From Salana multivorans (lineage in GTDB: Bacteria; Actinomycetota; Actinomycetes; Actinomycetales; Beutenbergiaceae), in the NCBI RefSeq assembly GCF_003751805.1, contig NZ_RKHQ01000002.1:868001-932000 (forward strand): a DNA stretch of 64,000 nucleotides, in the 5' to 3' direction. The notes below the pieces were generated by a model. That model saw only the letters and a list, made by a program, of their open reading frames with translations, had not been told where the DNA came from and ran no database searches. A program made the translations under genes and the position numbers. This document shows positions 9,325 to 18,992 of the stretch, one piece after another. Each line of letters starts with the position of its first letter. Positions within the stretch are counted from its first letter, which is position 1.

Positions 9325-9615
9325 TCATGCGGCGTTCGCCCCCAGGACCATCAGGAGGACCCAGGTGACGAGCATGACGATGAGGAAGGCGACGTCGAAG
9401 GCCATCGGACCCACGCGCAGCGGCGGGATCCTGCGGCGCAGCGCCAGCAGCGGCGGGTCCGTCACGGTGTAGACGGCCTCGGCGGCGACGAGCGCGATCC
9501 CGCGCGGGCGCCACGACCGGGCGGCCATCTGCACGACGTCGAAGACCACCCGGACGAGCAGCGAGACGAAGAACAGCAGCACCACGACGTAGGCGACGGT
9601 GGCGACGTAACTCAC
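9325..9615 (-). CDS. YggT-family membrane protein
   Basis: A 96-residue protein with two membrane segments (about 5-27 and 72-92) flanking a conserved loop with DPPLLALRRRIPPLRVG, which is the YggT signature. The start is GTG. YggT proteins are found between sepF and divIVA across Gram-positives and are linked to division and osmotic tolerance, without a defined biochemical role. The gene keeps that order here. Confidence 0.9.
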   Translation of the reverse strand: MSYVATVAYVVVLLFFVSLLVRVVFDVVQMAARSWRPRGIALVAAEAVYTVTDPPLLALRRRIPPLRVGPMAFDVAFLIVMLVTWVLLMVLGANAA

Positions 9616-9677
9616 GACGTCACCGTACCTGCCGGACGCCCGTCGGCGCCCATCGGCCTCGTGCCGCCCACGCCTCG

Positions 9678-10160
9678 TCAGCTCTGGTTGAACAGCCCGG
9701 AGCCGCTCTGGGCGCCGGAGCTCAGGCCCTCGGCCTGGATCTCGATCGACGCGGGCGAGAGCAGGAACACCTTCGCCGTGACGCGCTCGATCGTGCCGTG
9801 CAGGCCGAACGCGAGACCGGCGGAGAAGTCGACCAGGCGCTTGGCCTCGGCGTCGGACATCTCGGTGAGGTTCATGATGACGGGCGTCCCGGAGCGGAAC
9901 GACTCACCGATGACCTTGGCGTCGTTGTACGTGCGCGGGTGCACGGTCGCGATGCGACGCAGGTCGCCGGGCGCGGCGGAGCGCGCGGAGCTGATCGGCG
10001 TCACGGGAGCGCGGTGGCTCGACACCTCGCGGGCGAGGGGAAGGTCCTCGACGTCGGCCATCTCGTACGACTCCTCCGTGTCCGTCACGTAGTCGAGCTC
10101 GTGGTCGACGTCCGGCTCGGACAGGCCGAGGTACTCCATCGTCTTGCGCAGGGCTCCCAT
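9678..10160 (-). CDS. sepF: SepF cell-division protein
   Basis: A 160-residue SepF with an N-terminal amphipathic helix (MGALRKTMEYLGL) for membrane anchoring, an acidic linker, and the C-terminal domain at about residues 73-150 (VHPRTYNDAKVIGESFRSG, then LVDFSAGLAFG). SepF tethers FtsZ filaments to the membrane, and is the main anchor in actinobacteria, which lack FtsA; no ftsA is present here either. AGGAGTG lies just upstream of the ATG. It lies 127 bp from pgeF. Confidence 0.95.
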   Translation of the reverse strand: MGALRKTMEYLGLSEPDVDHELDYVTDTEESYEMADVEDLPLAREVSSHRAPVTPISSARSAAPGDLRRIATVHPRTYNDAKVIGESFRSGTPVIMNLTEMSDAEAKRLVDFSAGLAFGLHGTIERVTAKVFLLSPASIEIQAEGLSSGAQSGSGLFNQS

Positions 10161-10287
10161 GGGTCACTCCTTCTTGCGGTCTCCCGCGCTGCGGCGCGAG
10201 CCCTTCGGTGTTCTTACGCGGGACGCTATCCGCCGCGCGCCGCCTTCCCGGGGACGCCGTCCGGCGTGTCGCGCGCGGGCCGGGGGT

Positions 10288-11112
10288 TCAGCCGTCGAGG
10301 AGGACGACGCCGCAGGCGCGCCCGCCGGGCTGCAGCCGGCGGTGGGAGAACAGCCAGGGCGTCTCCTGCGTGCACAGCCCGAGGTCGAGGGTGCGGACGT
10401 CGGCGGCGCGGAGCTGGGCCGTGACGCCGGCGGGCAGGTCGAGCGACGGGGTCCCCCGACGGGTGGTCGCCCACGTCTCGGGGACGACGGCCGACACCTC
10501 GGCGCGCATCGCCTCGGGCACCTCGTAGCAGCGTCCGCAGATCGCCGGGCCGACGACGGCGCTCACCCGCGCGGCGCCCAGCGCGCGAAGGGCCGCCACC
10601 GCGCGCGGGACGACCCCGAGCGCGACGCCCCGCCGGCCGCTGTGGACGGCGCCGACCGCGCGCGGGACGCCGGCGTCGTCGTGACCGGCGAGGAGCACGG
10701 GGACGCAGTCGGCGGCCAGCGCGGCGAGCGCGCGGCCGCCGGTCGTCGTGACGAGCGCGTCGAGCCGCGGGTCGCCGTCGAGGAGGTCGATGTCGGACGC
10801 GCCGTCAGCTCGCCCGTCGACCGCCGGCGGCACCGGCCGGACCTCGCCGGCGCCGTCGACGATGCCGACGGTGCTGCCGTGCACCGCGCGGATCCAGGTC
10901 ACCGGGGCGTGGACCAGGTCGGCGACGGCGGCGCGGTTGGCCGCGACGGCCGCGGGGTCGTCACCGACGCCCGCACCGAGGTTCAGCCCGTCGCGCGGTG
11001 GCAGGCTGACGCCGCCGCGGCGCGTGGTGAACCATGCTCGGACACCGGGGCCGAGCCCCGGCGCCGGGAGCACCTCGAGCCCGGGCCGGCCCGGCTCGGC
11101 CGCCCGGGTCAC
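10288..11112 (-). CDS. pgeF: PgeF/YlmD laccase-domain protein (purine nucleoside phosphorylase/oxidoreductase)
   Basis: A 274-residue protein of the multicopper-polyphenol-oxidoreductase superfamily (DUF152). The metal-site residues of the family are present: H78 (AVHGSTVG), C136 (AADCVPVLL) and H157 (AVHSGRRG). Family members have been reported to act in peptidoglycan quality control in E. coli and as purine nucleoside phosphorylases or adenosine deaminases; which applies here is undecided. The GTG at 11112 lies 10 bp after the ftsZ stop, so it belongs to the ftsZ transcript. The frame is open farther upstream only as antisense of ftsZ. Confidence 0.9.
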   Translation of the reverse strand: MTRAAEPGRPGLEVLPAPGLGPGVRAWFTTRRGGVSLPPRDGLNLGAGVGDDPAAVAANRAAVADLVHAPVTWIRAVHGSTVGIVDGAGEVRPVPPAVDGRADGASDIDLLDGDPRLDALVTTTGGRALAALAADCVPVLLAGHDDAGVPRAVGAVHSGRRGVALGVVPRAVAALRALGAARVSAVVGPAICGRCYEVPEAMRAEVSAVVPETWATTRRGTPSLDLPAGVTAQLRAADVRTLDLGLCTQETPWLFSHRRLQPGGRACGVVLLDG

Positions 11113-11122
11113 CGCGATGTCC

Positions 11123-12337
11123 CTACTTGAGGAAGTCCGGCACGTCGAGCTCCTCGCTCGGGCGCGGGCGCTCGACCACGACCGGCGGGACCTCGACCGG
11201 CTCGTGCCGCTCGGCGGCGGCCGGCGGCACGTCGAGCCCGACGACGTCGTCCTCGGCTGGGTCCTCGACGGCCGCGGGGACGGCGACGGGCGCGGCGGGC
11301 GGCGGGGTGGTCGCGGGACGCGCGACGTCGCCCGGACGGCGACGCGGCTCGGCGGCGGCCGCCGGGGCGGGCGTCGCGTGACGCGCGAGCGGCGCACCGT
11401 CGAAGCCGGCGGCGATGACGGTGACGCGCACCTCGTCGCCCAGCGTGTCGTCGATGACGGTGCCGAAGATGATGTTGGCCTCGGGGTGCGCGGCCTCCTG
11501 GACGAGGCGCGCGGCCTCGGTGATCTCGAACATCCCGAGGTCGCTGCCGCCCTGGATCGACAGCAGGACGCCGTGGGCGCCGTCGATGCTGGCCTCGAGC
11601 AGCGGCGAGGAGATCGCGAGCTCGGCGGCCTGGAGGGCGCGGTCCTCGCCGACGGCCGAGCCGATGCCCATGAGCGCGCTGCCGGCGCCCTGCATGACGG
11701 ACTTGACGTCGGCGAAGTCGAGGTTGATGAGGCCCGGCGTCGTGATGAGGTCCGTGATCCCCTGGACACCGGAGAGCAGCACCTGGTCGGCGCTCTTGAA
11801 CGCGTCCAGCACCGAGACGTTCCGGTCGCTGATCGACAGCAGCCGGTCGTTCGGGATGACGATGAGCGTGTCGACCTCGGAGCGCAGCGCCTCGATGCCG
11901 GAGTCGGCCTGGGTGGAGCGGCGACGGCCCTCGAACGTGAACGGGCGCGTCACGACACCGATGGTGAGAGCGCCGAGCTGACGGGCGATCCGCGCGACGA
12001 CGGGTGCGCCGCCGGTCCCCGTCCCGCCACCCTCGCCGGCCGTGACGAAGACCATGTCGGCCCCGCGCAGGACCTCCTCGATCTCCTCGGCGTGGTCCTC
12101 GGCCGCGCGCTTGCCGACCTCGGGGTCGGCCCCGGCGCCGAGCCCGCGCGTGAGCTCGCGGCCGACGTCGAGCTTGACGTCGGCGTCGCTCATGAGGAGC
12201 GCCTGGGCGTCGGTGTTGATCGCGATGAACTCGACCCCCTTGAGGCCGGCGTCGATCATGCGGTTGACGGCGTTGACACCGCCACCACCGATCCCCACGA
12301 CCTTGATGACCGCGAGGTAGTTCTGCGGTGTCGTCAC
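11123..12337 (-). CDS. ftsZ: Cell-division GTPase FtsZ
   Basis: The tubulin homologue that forms the Z-ring, 404 residues. The N-terminal [14 protein letters not shown] loop and the tubulin signature [11 protein letters not shown] bind GTP, and the T7-loop residues [11 protein letters not shown] are present. A variable linker rich in Ala/Pro (about residues 318-390) ends in the conserved C-terminal peptide ELDVPDFLK that binds SepF and other partners. The start is GTG at 12337, with GAGGGTC just before it. A 188-bp gap separates it from ftsQ, the longest inside the cluster, so it probably has its own promoter as well as read-through. Confidence 0.98.
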   Translation of the reverse strand: MTTPQNYLAVIKVVGIGGGGVNAVNRMIDAGLKGVEFIAINTDAQALLMSDADVKLDVGRELTRGLGAGADPEVGKRAAEDHAEEIEEVLRGADMVFVTAGEGGGTGTGGAPVVARIARQLGALTIGVVTRPFTFEGRRRSTQADSGIEALRSEVDTLIVIPNDRLLSISDRNVSVLDAFKSADQVLLSGVQGITDLITTPGLINLDFADVKSVMQGAGSALMGIGSAVGEDRALQAAELAISSPLLEASIDGAHGVLLSIQGGSDLGMFEITEAARLVQEAAHPEANIIFGTVIDDTLGDEVRVTVIAAGFDGAPLARHATPAPAAAAEPRRRPGDVARPATTPPPAAPVAVPAAVEDPAEDDVVGLDVPPAAAERHEPVEVPPVVVERPRPSEELDVPDFLK

Positions 12338-12386
12338 GTTCGACCCTCTTCTCCGCGCCCGTCCGGAACGCCCGATACGAACCCTC

Positions 12387-12403
12387 ACCCTCTAGTTGAG
12401 GGT
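12387..12403 (-). promoter_or_regulatory. Hairpin in the ftsZ leader
   Basis: ACCCTC-tagtt-GAGGGT is a 6-bp perfect stem with a 5-nt loop, 50-66 nt before the ftsZ start. It is AT-richer than its surroundings. It may shape the ftsZ leader RNA or attenuate read-through from ftsQ; no test of function is possible from sequence alone. Confidence 0.4.
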
Positions 12404-12525
12404 AAGACTTATGTCACTTTCTGACGTCGATGACGCTAGGTGGATCGACTGCCGCGGGCAACGACCGCGCCGGGTGTGTCGCCACCCGAAGATGCCGAGC
12501 CGTCTCGCGGGCGTGGGACGACACG

Positions 12526-13515
12526 TCAGGAGGTCGTCGGCGCCTCGGGCGCGCTCACGTCGTAGCGGGTGGCCGGCACCTGGAGCAGCGTGAGCAGGAC
12601 GCGCGCCTTGAGGTCGCTCTCCGCGGCGCTCCCCCACCCGACGCTCGACCCCGAGTGCAGCCGCAGCTCGATCGCGTCGGGCGAGGTCGCCCCGGCGTCG
12701 CGGACCTGCTCCCGCAGCTCGGGCGGGAGCTGGTCGAGCACGGAGAGCACCGCGAGCACGGTGTCCTGCGCGCCGTCCTGCGTCATGTCGACCGTGAGGA
12801 GCGGCAGGTCGCCGGGGGCGGCGTCCGGCGCGACGGACGCGACGACGACCCCGTCGGGTCCGACGAGGTCGAGCAGCTCGGACTCGCCGCCGTCGGCGGC
12901 CGCGGCGACGGCGACCGGCTCGCGCGGGGTCAGCGTGGCCGTGACGCCGCCGGGCCAGTCGCGCGTGACGACGGCGTCCGCGACGTCCGGACGCTCCTCG
13001 AGCCGCGCCGCGATGCCGGCGGTGTCGAGACGGACGAGCGGGGTCCCCACGGCCTCCTCGACGACGGCGACCGCCGCGTCGCGGTCGAGGTAGGCCCCCT
13101 CCCCCGCGATGACGATCCGGTCGCTGCGCAGGGCGAGCAGCGAGCTGAAGCCGACCGCCCAGACGGCCCCGACCAGCAGGAGGAGCACGCCGACGCCGAT
13201 GCCGATCCGCGTCCAGAGCACCCGGCTCCTGGCCCGCCGACGCTCCGCGAGCCGGTCGTCGAGCTGGCTGACGGGCGCGCGGCCGGGGAGCGCGGCACGC
13301 GGCGCGCGGTCCGGGCGCCCCGGTGCGACCTCGGGCTGCTCCCGCGGCGCGTCGTCGTCGGGCACCGGCTCGTCCCAGTCGGCGTGCAGGTCAGCGAGCT
13401 CGTCGGCGGGGATGACGAGGTCGGCGCCGCGCGGCGCGCGCGGGTCGGGCGGTCGTTGGGCACCGGTCCGCGTCGGGCCGGTCCGCGGGGCGCGCGGTGC
13501 GCTCGGCTGCCTCAC
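12526..13515 (-). CDS. ftsQ: Cell-division protein FtsQ
   Basis: A 329-residue bitopic divisome protein. A long cytoplasmic N-terminus of about 105 residues rich in Pro, Arg and Asp precedes one membrane helix (about residues 104-124). Then come the POTRA domain (SDRIVIAGEGAYLDRDAAVAV) and the FtsQ beta domain, with a DWPGGVTATLTPREPV segment. It scaffolds FtsL and the FtsWI synthase. The GTG start forms a GTGA overlap with the murC stop. The N-terminal tail is longer than in E. coli but usual for actinobacteria. Confidence 0.93.
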   Translation of the reverse strand: MRQPSAPRAPRTGPTRTGAQRPPDPRAPRGADLVIPADELADLHADWDEPVPDDDAPREQPEVAPGRPDRAPRAALPGRAPVSQLDDRLAERRRARSRVLWTRIGIGVGVLLLLVGAVWAVGFSSLLALRSDRIVIAGEGAYLDRDAAVAVVEEAVGTPLVRLDTAGIAARLEERPDVADAVVTRDWPGGVTATLTPREPVAVAAAADGGESELLDLVGPDGVVVASVAPDAAPGDLPLLTVDMTQDGAQDTVLAVLSVLDQLPPELREQVRDAGATSPDAIELRLHSGSSVGWGSAAESDLKARVLLTLLQVPATRYDVSAPEAPTTS

Positions 13516-15011
13516 TCCGCCCCGCCCGCCCGGGCCGCGAGGCGCTCGAGCACGACGGGCGCGAGCAGGGTCACGTCACCCGACCCGACGGTCATGACGA
13601 GATCCCCCGGTCCCGCGAGGTCGGCCGCGCGACGCGCCGCGTCCAGCCGGTCGGGCACGAGCAGGAAGGGCATCGCGCCGCGCTCCGCACGCTCCGCCGG
13701 CTCCGCGTCCGTGATGAGCGCGCTCGTGACACCGTCGATCGGTGCCTCGCGCGAGCCGAAGACGTCCGTGACGACGACGGCGTCGGCCCCGTCGAGCGCG
13801 TCGGCGAACTCCTCGGCGAAGTCCCGGGTCCGGGTGAACAGCGCGGGCTGGAACAGGACGACGAGGCGTCCGTCCCCCACGGCGAGCCGCCCGGCGCGCA
13901 CCGCGTTCTCGACCTTGCGGGGGTTGTGCGCGTAGTCGTCGACGACGCGGACGCCGTCGGCCTCGCCCACCGTCTCGAACCGGCGACCGGCCCCCCGGAA
14001 CGCGGTCAGGGCCTCGGCGACGGCCAGCGCCGAGGCCGGTGAGCCGTCCGTCGCCTCGAGCGCCGCGGCCCACGCGGCCGCCGCGTCGAGGATGGTGTGC
14101 AGGCCCGGCGCCGCGACGTCGATCCGGACGGGGTCGAGGACGGCGACCCCGTCCCGGTGCAGCGTGAGCGTGGCGCCGGCGGACGCGCCCGTGAGCGCGA
14201 GGTCCGTGAGCAGCACGTGCTCGGTGCCGGCGACCCCGAGGTCGGGCGCGGCCTCCTGGCCGTAGGTGCGCACGCGGACGCCCTCGCCGGCCGCCGTGCG
14301 GGCGACGCGCAGCGAGCCCTCGTCGCCGGCGAACGCCACGAGCAGCCCGCCCGGGACGATCCGACGGGTGAACTCCTCGAACGCGGCGAGGATCTGCGGG
14401 AGCCCCCCGGTGTAGTGCGCGAGATGGTCGGCCTCGACGTTCGTCACGATCGCGACGCTCGGCGCGTAGTTGAGGAAGGACTCGTCCGACTCGTCGGCCT
14501 CGGCGACGAACGGACCGGTCCCGACGCGCGAGCCGGAGCCCCAGCCGAGCACCGTGCCGCCGATGGCGGCGCCCGGGTCGGCTCCGGCACCGTCGTGGAG
14601 CGCGACGGCGAGCATCGCCGAGACGGTCGTCTTCCCGTGCGTTCCCGCGACGGCGTAGAACGACCGGCCGGCCGCGAGCCGCGCCATCGCCACCGATCGG
14701 TGGACGACCTCGATCCCGAGCTCGCGCGCCCGGACGACCTCGACGTTGGTCCCGGGGATCGCGGTCGAGACGACCACGACGTCGGCGCCGTCCACCTGCT
14801 CGGCCGCGTGACCGATGTCGACGCGGGCACCGCGCTCGCGCAGCCGCAGCGTCTCCTCGCCCTCGACCTGGTCGGAGCCGGTGACGCGGTGGCCCTGCTC
14901 GAGGGCGATCTCGGCGAGCACGCTCATGCCGTGGCCGCCGATCGCGACGAAGTGCCAGCGCTGCGCCGGGTCCTGCTGCGTTGGGCTCACGGCCGGTCCT
15001 CCACTCGTCAT
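13512..15011 (-). CDS. murC: UDP-N-acetylmuramate--L-alanine ligase MurC
   Basis: Adds L-Ala to UDP-MurNAc, the first amino acid of the stem peptide, using ATP. It has 499 residues with the three Mur-ligase domains: an N-terminal Rossmann-like domain (FVAIGGHGMSVLAEIALE), the ATPase domain with GTHGKTT, and a C-terminal domain with DDYAHNPRK. The ATG at 15011 overlaps the murG stop as ATGA; a GTG a few codons later is an alternative start. The gene is followed by ftsQ through another 4-nt overlap. Confidence 0.96.
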   Translation of the reverse strand: MTSGGPAVSPTQQDPAQRWHFVAIGGHGMSVLAEIALEQGHRVTGSDQVEGEETLRLRERGARVDIGHAAEQVDGADVVVVSTAIPGTNVEVVRARELGIEVVHRSVAMARLAAGRSFYAVAGTHGKTTVSAMLAVALHDGAGADPGAAIGGTVLGWGSGSRVGTGPFVAEADESDESFLNYAPSVAIVTNVEADHLAHYTGGLPQILAAFEEFTRRIVPGGLLVAFAGDEGSLRVARTAAGEGVRVRTYGQEAAPDLGVAGTEHVLLTDLALTGASAGATLTLHRDGVAVLDPVRIDVAAPGLHTILDAAAAWAAALEATDGSPASALAVAEALTAFRGAGRRFETVGEADGVRVVDDYAHNPRKVENAVRAGRLAVGDGRLVVLFQPALFTRTRDFAEEFADALDGADAVVVTDVFGSREAPIDGVTSALITDAEPAERAERGAMPFLLVPDRLDAARRAADLAGPGDLVMTVGSGDVTLLAPVVLERLAARAGGAE

Positions 15012-16162
15012 GCCGTTCGCCCCGCCACGCGCGTCACGAGGTCGGCGAGGCGGCTCGCCCCGTCGACGACGCCGACACCGCGGGCGGAGCTCGCCATCGC
15101 GGCGAGGCCCGCGGGGTCGAGCAGCAGCGGCAGCACGACGTCCCGCACGCGGTCGCCCGTGAGGTCGGCGTCGGCGACCACGCGGGCCCCGCCCGCCGCC
15201 TCGAGCCCGGCGACGTTGAGCCGCTGCTCCCCGTTGCCGAACGCGAGCGGCACGTACACGCCGGGCAGGCCGAGCGCGGCCTGCTCGCACACCGTCCCGG
15301 CGCCCGAGCGGCCGAGCACGAGGTCGGCGACGGCATACGCCGAGGCCATGTCGTCGAGGTACTCGACCAGGTGGTAGCCGGGGCCGGCGGCCGCGGCCGC
15401 GTCGGCGACGCCCGCCGCCTTGCCCCGGCCGGCCGAGTGGAGCACCTGGACGCCGGCGGCCGTGAGGTCGCTCGCGGCGTCGGCCATCGCCTCGTTGATC
15501 CGCTGGGCGCCGAGCGAGCCGCCGGTCACGAGGAGCACCGGCCGGTCCGGGTCGAGCCCGAGCCGCGTCGCCGCCTCGACGCGTCGGGCGGCGCGACCGG
15601 CCGCGTCGAGCGACGCGAGCTCGGCGATGTCCGGGCGCAGCGGCAGACCGGTGTGGACCGTGACCCCGCGGCGCGCCGCCAGCGCCGTCTCGGCGAACGT
15701 GAGCGCGACGGCCGCCGCGCGCCGGGCGCCCTGGCGGTTGGCCAGGCCGGGGCGGACGTTCTGCTCGTGGATGACGACGGGGACGCCGGCCGAGCGCGCC
15801 GCCCGGTAGGCGGGCGGTGAGACGTAGCCGCCGAAGCCGACGACGACGTCCGCGTCCAGCCGCGCCAGCTCCCGGCGGGCGAGCGCCGTGGCGCGCCGGT
15901 AGTCGCGCGGGAAGCGCAGCGCCGCCGCGTTCGGCCGGCGCGGGAACGGGACGCGCGGGATGACGGCGAGCTCGTAGCCGCGCTGCGGGACGAGCCGGGA
16001 CTCCAACCCCTCCGCCGTGCCGAGCACGAGCACGTCGGCGCCGCCGGGACGCGCGGTCAGCTCGTCCGCGAGGGCGAGCAGCGGGTTGACGTGGCCCGCC
16101 GTCCCGCCACCGGCGAGGAGCACGCGCAGCCGGGGCGCGGCCGGGCCGGGGGCGGTCGTCAT
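15008..16162 (-). CDS. murG: Lipid II-forming GlcNAc transferase MurG
   Basis: Transfers GlcNAc from UDP-GlcNAc to lipid I on the cytoplasmic face of the membrane. It has 384 residues of the GT-B fold. The N-terminal loop LLAGGGTAGHVNPLLALADEL is present, along with HEQNVRPGLANR and the C-terminal donor-site segments GGSLGAQRINEAM and GRSGAGTVCEQAALGLP. The ATG overlaps the ftsW stop as ATGA, so production is coupled with the flippase/polymerase step. Confidence 0.96.
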   Translation of the reverse strand: MTTAPGPAAPRLRVLLAGGGTAGHVNPLLALADELTARPGGADVLVLGTAEGLESRLVPQRGYELAVIPRVPFPRRPNAAALRFPRDYRRATALARRELARLDADVVVGFGGYVSPPAYRAARSAGVPVVIHEQNVRPGLANRQGARRAAAVALTFAETALAARRGVTVHTGLPLRPDIAELASLDAAGRAARRVEAATRLGLDPDRPVLLVTGGSLGAQRINEAMADAASDLTAAGVQVLHSAGRGKAAGVADAAAAAGPGYHLVEYLDDMASAYAVADLVLGRSGAGTVCEQAALGLPGVYVPLAFGNGEQRLNVAGLEAAGGARVVADADLTGDRVRDVVLPLLLDPAGLAAMASSARGVGVVDGASRLADLVTRVAGRTA

Positions 16163-17442
16163 CGCCGGCCTCCGGTCAGTCCGGCCGCGAGCACGCCGAA
16201 CGAGCGTCGCACGGCCCCGCGCCGGGCGCGCAGCGCCTCGGGCGCCCCCGGTTCGGTCCGCGCGAACGCCAGCACGATGCCGAGCGCGATGAGCGTCGCG
16301 ATGAGCGAGGAGCCGCCGGCCGAGACGAGCGGGAGCGGCACCCCGATGACGGGGAAGACGGCCGTCACCACGCCGATGTTGACGACGGCCTGGGCCAGCA
16401 GCCACGCCGCGATGCCGCCCGTCGTGATCTTGACGAAGGGGTCGGGGTGTCGCAGGATCACGCGCGCCAGCCCGACCGCGAGCGCGGCGAACAGCGCGAG
16501 CACGAGCAGCGTCCCCATGAGACCGAGCTCCTCGCCGATGATGGCGAAGATGAAGTCGTTCTGCGCGGCCGGGAGGTAGAGCCACTTGGAGCGCGAGCCG
16601 CCGAGGCCGACCCCGCTGATCCCGCCCGTCCCGAGCGCCTGGAGCGAGTGACCGATCTGCCAGGCGAGCTGGTCGCTCAGCTCGCCGATCCCGAGCATCG
16701 CCTTGATCCGGGCCATCCGGGTCTCCCCCGTGGTGGCGAACATCGCCGCGACCGACGCCGCCCCGACCGCCAGCATGACGAAGACCCGCATCGGGACGCC
16801 GGCCACCCACAGCGCGCCGAACATGAGCGCGCCCATGATGAGGACCGTGCCGAGGTCGTACGTGACGTAGAGCTGTGCGCCGAGCAGGACGAACCCGCCG
16901 AGCAGCGGGAGCGCGAGCCGCTTGAGCTGCCCGAGGTCGCGCTGGCGCTGCGAGAGCACGAGGCCGAGCCAGAGCGCGAGCGCGAGCTTGACGAACTCGG
17001 CCGGCTGAATCCGGATACCCGCCGCGAGCGTGATCCAGCTCGTGTTGCCTCCGGAGCTCTCGCCCATGAGCTTGGTCGCCGCCGTCAGGCCGATGGCCGC
17101 GACGTAGGCGGGCCACGCGAACGCGCGGATCACCCGGACGGGCAGCCGGCTCATGAGCACGGCCAGCGGCAGTGCGATGAGCGCGAACTTGGCCTGGTCG
17201 AGGAACTGCTTGAGCGGGCTCACCCCGCCCGTCGCCTTGAGCGAGTAGACGGTCGAGCTGGACAGCACGAACACGAGGCCGAGCGCGAGCAGGACGAGCG
17301 TGACCGACGCGATGAGGTAGTAGGAGGCCACCGGGGACTCCCACGCGGTCCGGACGGCGGCGCGCGTGGCGCTCTCCCGGCGGGGTGCGCCCGAGCGGGC
17401 CGTGCGCGCGGGGGCCGGCTCCCGCGCGCCGACGGCGGTCAC
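16159..17442 (-). CDS. ftsW: FtsW SEDS peptidoglycan polymerase
   Basis: A 427-residue SEDS glycosyltransferase with about ten membrane segments that polymerises lipid II at the septum together with FtsI. Typical SEDS segments are visible: GIRIQPAEFVKLALALW, AAQNDFIFAIIGEELG and PVIGVPLPLVSAGGSS. A basic cytoplasmic tail of about 35 residues precedes the first helix. The start is GTG, overlapping the murD stop as GTGA. Confidence 0.96.
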   Translation of the reverse strand: MTAVGAREPAPARTARSGAPRRESATRAAVRTAWESPVASYYLIASVTLVLLALGLVFVLSSSTVYSLKATGGVSPLKQFLDQAKFALIALPLAVLMSRLPVRVIRAFAWPAYVAAIGLTAATKLMGESSGGNTSWITLAAGIRIQPAEFVKLALALWLGLVLSQRQRDLGQLKRLALPLLGGFVLLGAQLYVTYDLGTVLIMGALMFGALWVAGVPMRVFVMLAVGAASVAAMFATTGETRMARIKAMLGIGELSDQLAWQIGHSLQALGTGGISGVGLGGSRSKWLYLPAAQNDFIFAIIGEELGLMGTLLVLALFAALAVGLARVILRHPDPFVKITTGGIAAWLLAQAVVNIGVVTAVFPVIGVPLPLVSAGGSSLIATLIALGIVLAFARTEPGAPEALRARRGAVRRSFGVLAAGLTGGRR

Positions 17443-18992
17443 TGCTCCCCCGCGGCCCTCGGGGTCAGCTCACGAACGGCGCGGGCGAACGTGTCGCCCC
17501 GGTGGCCGTAGTTGCGGAACTGGTCCCAGGAGGCCCCGGCCGGTGCGAGCAGCACGGTGTCGCCCGGCTGGGCGAGCCTCCGGGCAGCGGTCACGGCAGC
17601 TGTCATCACCTGGTCAGTGTCCCCGTCGGGCACCCGGATCACGGGGAGGTGGCTCGCGTGTCGCTCCAACGGGTCGACCCAGGGGGCCGGGTCCTTCCCG
17701 ATGAGGACGACGCCGCGCATGGCGCGCGCGTGGTCGCGGACGAGGTCGGCGAGGTCGGCGCCCTTGGCGTCGCCGCCCGCGATCCACACGGCCGTCCCGT
17801 CGGCGACGGCGCGCAGAGCGGCCGCGGCCGCGTGCGCGTTCGTCGCCTTCGAGTCGTTGACGTAGGTCACGCCGTCGACGACCCCCACGACCGCGCTGCG
17901 GTGCGCGTCGAGCCGGAACGAGCGCAGGCCGTCGGCCACGGCCTCCGCGTCGACGCCGGCCGAGCGCGCCAGGGCGGCCGCGGCCATCGCGTTGGTCACG
18001 AGGTGCGGCGCCAGGGTGACGCCGGCGGGACCGGGGGTCCCCAGGTGCTCGAGGTCGGAGCGCTCGAACAGGGCGACGCCCTCGGTGTGCCGCCGCACGT
18101 GGAACGCGCGGTCGACGACGGTGCCCTCGACGATGCCGATCTGCGCGACCGACGGCACGCCGACCGTGAGCCCGACGGCACGGGCGCCCTCGACGACGTC
18201 GGCCTCCTCGACCAGCTCGCGCGCGCCGTCCTCCCAGGTCGGGTAGACGCACGCGTCCCGGACGCCGCGGTAGACCCGCGCCTTGGCGGCGCGGTAGCGC
18301 TCCATCGTGCCGAAGTGGTCGAGGTGATCGTCCGCGACGTTGAGGCAGACGGAGGCCTGCGGACGCGGGGACGAGGTGTCGTTGAGCTGGAGGGCGGCGA
18401 TCTCGATCGGCCACGCCTGCGGGGCGCGGAGCACGCCCGCCTCGTCGGCGATCCCGTCCAGCGCGACACCGGGCAGCGTCACGCCGAGGTTGCCCAGCGG
18501 CGGGGCGTGCAGCCCGCCGGCGCGCAGGAGCTCCGACGTCATCTGCGTCGTGGTCGTCTTCCCGTTCGTCCCGGTGACGAACAGCCACGGCGCGTCGTCG
18601 AGTCGGATCAGCCACGCCAGGTCGAACTCGGTCATGAGCCGAAGACCGAGCGCGAGCGGCGTGGCGACGAGCGGGGAGTGCAGCGGGATGCCCGGGGAGA
18701 CGAGGACGAGCCGGGGGTCGGCGGCCAGCCCGCGCGCGACGAGGTCGGCCTCGCTCTCCCCGGCGCGCGGGACGAGGACCCGCACGCGCGGCAGGTCGCT
18801 CGCGGCCCGCTCGGCGACGGCGGGCCGGGAGTCGAGCGCGACGACGTCGGCGCCCAGCTCGGCGAGCACGCGCGCCGCGTCGGCGCCCGACAGACCGAGA
18901 CCGACGACGAGGACGCGCGCACCGGCGAACCGGGCGCGTCGGGCGTCGACGTCGGCCGGCGACACGACGTCGGCGGTGAGGTCCTGCGTCAT
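17439..18992 (-). CDS. murD: UDP-MurNAc-L-alanine--D-glutamate ligase MurD
   Basis: Adds D-Glu to UDP-MurNAc-L-Ala. The enzyme has 517 residues, somewhat longer than the roughly 440-470 of many MurD proteins; part of the extra length is in the region around residues 175-210 (LDGIADEAGVLRAPQAWPIE). The N-terminal Rossmann loop VVGLGLSGADAARVLAELGA, ATPase P-loop VTGTNGKTTTTQM and the C-terminal WIAGGDAKGADLADL are intact. The ATG overlaps the mraY stop as ATGA. Confidence 0.95.
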   Translation of the reverse strand: MTQDLTADVVSPADVDARRARFAGARVLVVGLGLSGADAARVLAELGADVVALDSRPAVAERAASDLPRVRVLVPRAGESEADLVARGLAADPRLVLVSPGIPLHSPLVATPLALGLRLMTEFDLAWLIRLDDAPWLFVTGTNGKTTTTQMTSELLRAGGLHAPPLGNLGVTLPGVALDGIADEAGVLRAPQAWPIEIAALQLNDTSSPRPQASVCLNVADDHLDHFGTMERYRAAKARVYRGVRDACVYPTWEDGARELVEEADVVEGARAVGLTVGVPSVAQIGIVEGTVVDRAFHVRRHTEGVALFERSDLEHLGTPGPAGVTLAPHLVTNAMAAAALARSAGVDAEAVADGLRSFRLDAHRSAVVGVVDGVTYVNDSKATNAHAAAAALRAVADGTAVWIAGGDAKGADLADLVRDHARAMRGVVLIGKDPAPWVDPLERHASHLPVIRVPDGDTDQVMTAAVTAARRLAQPGDTVLLAPAGASWDQFRNYGHRGDTFARAVRELTPRAAGEQ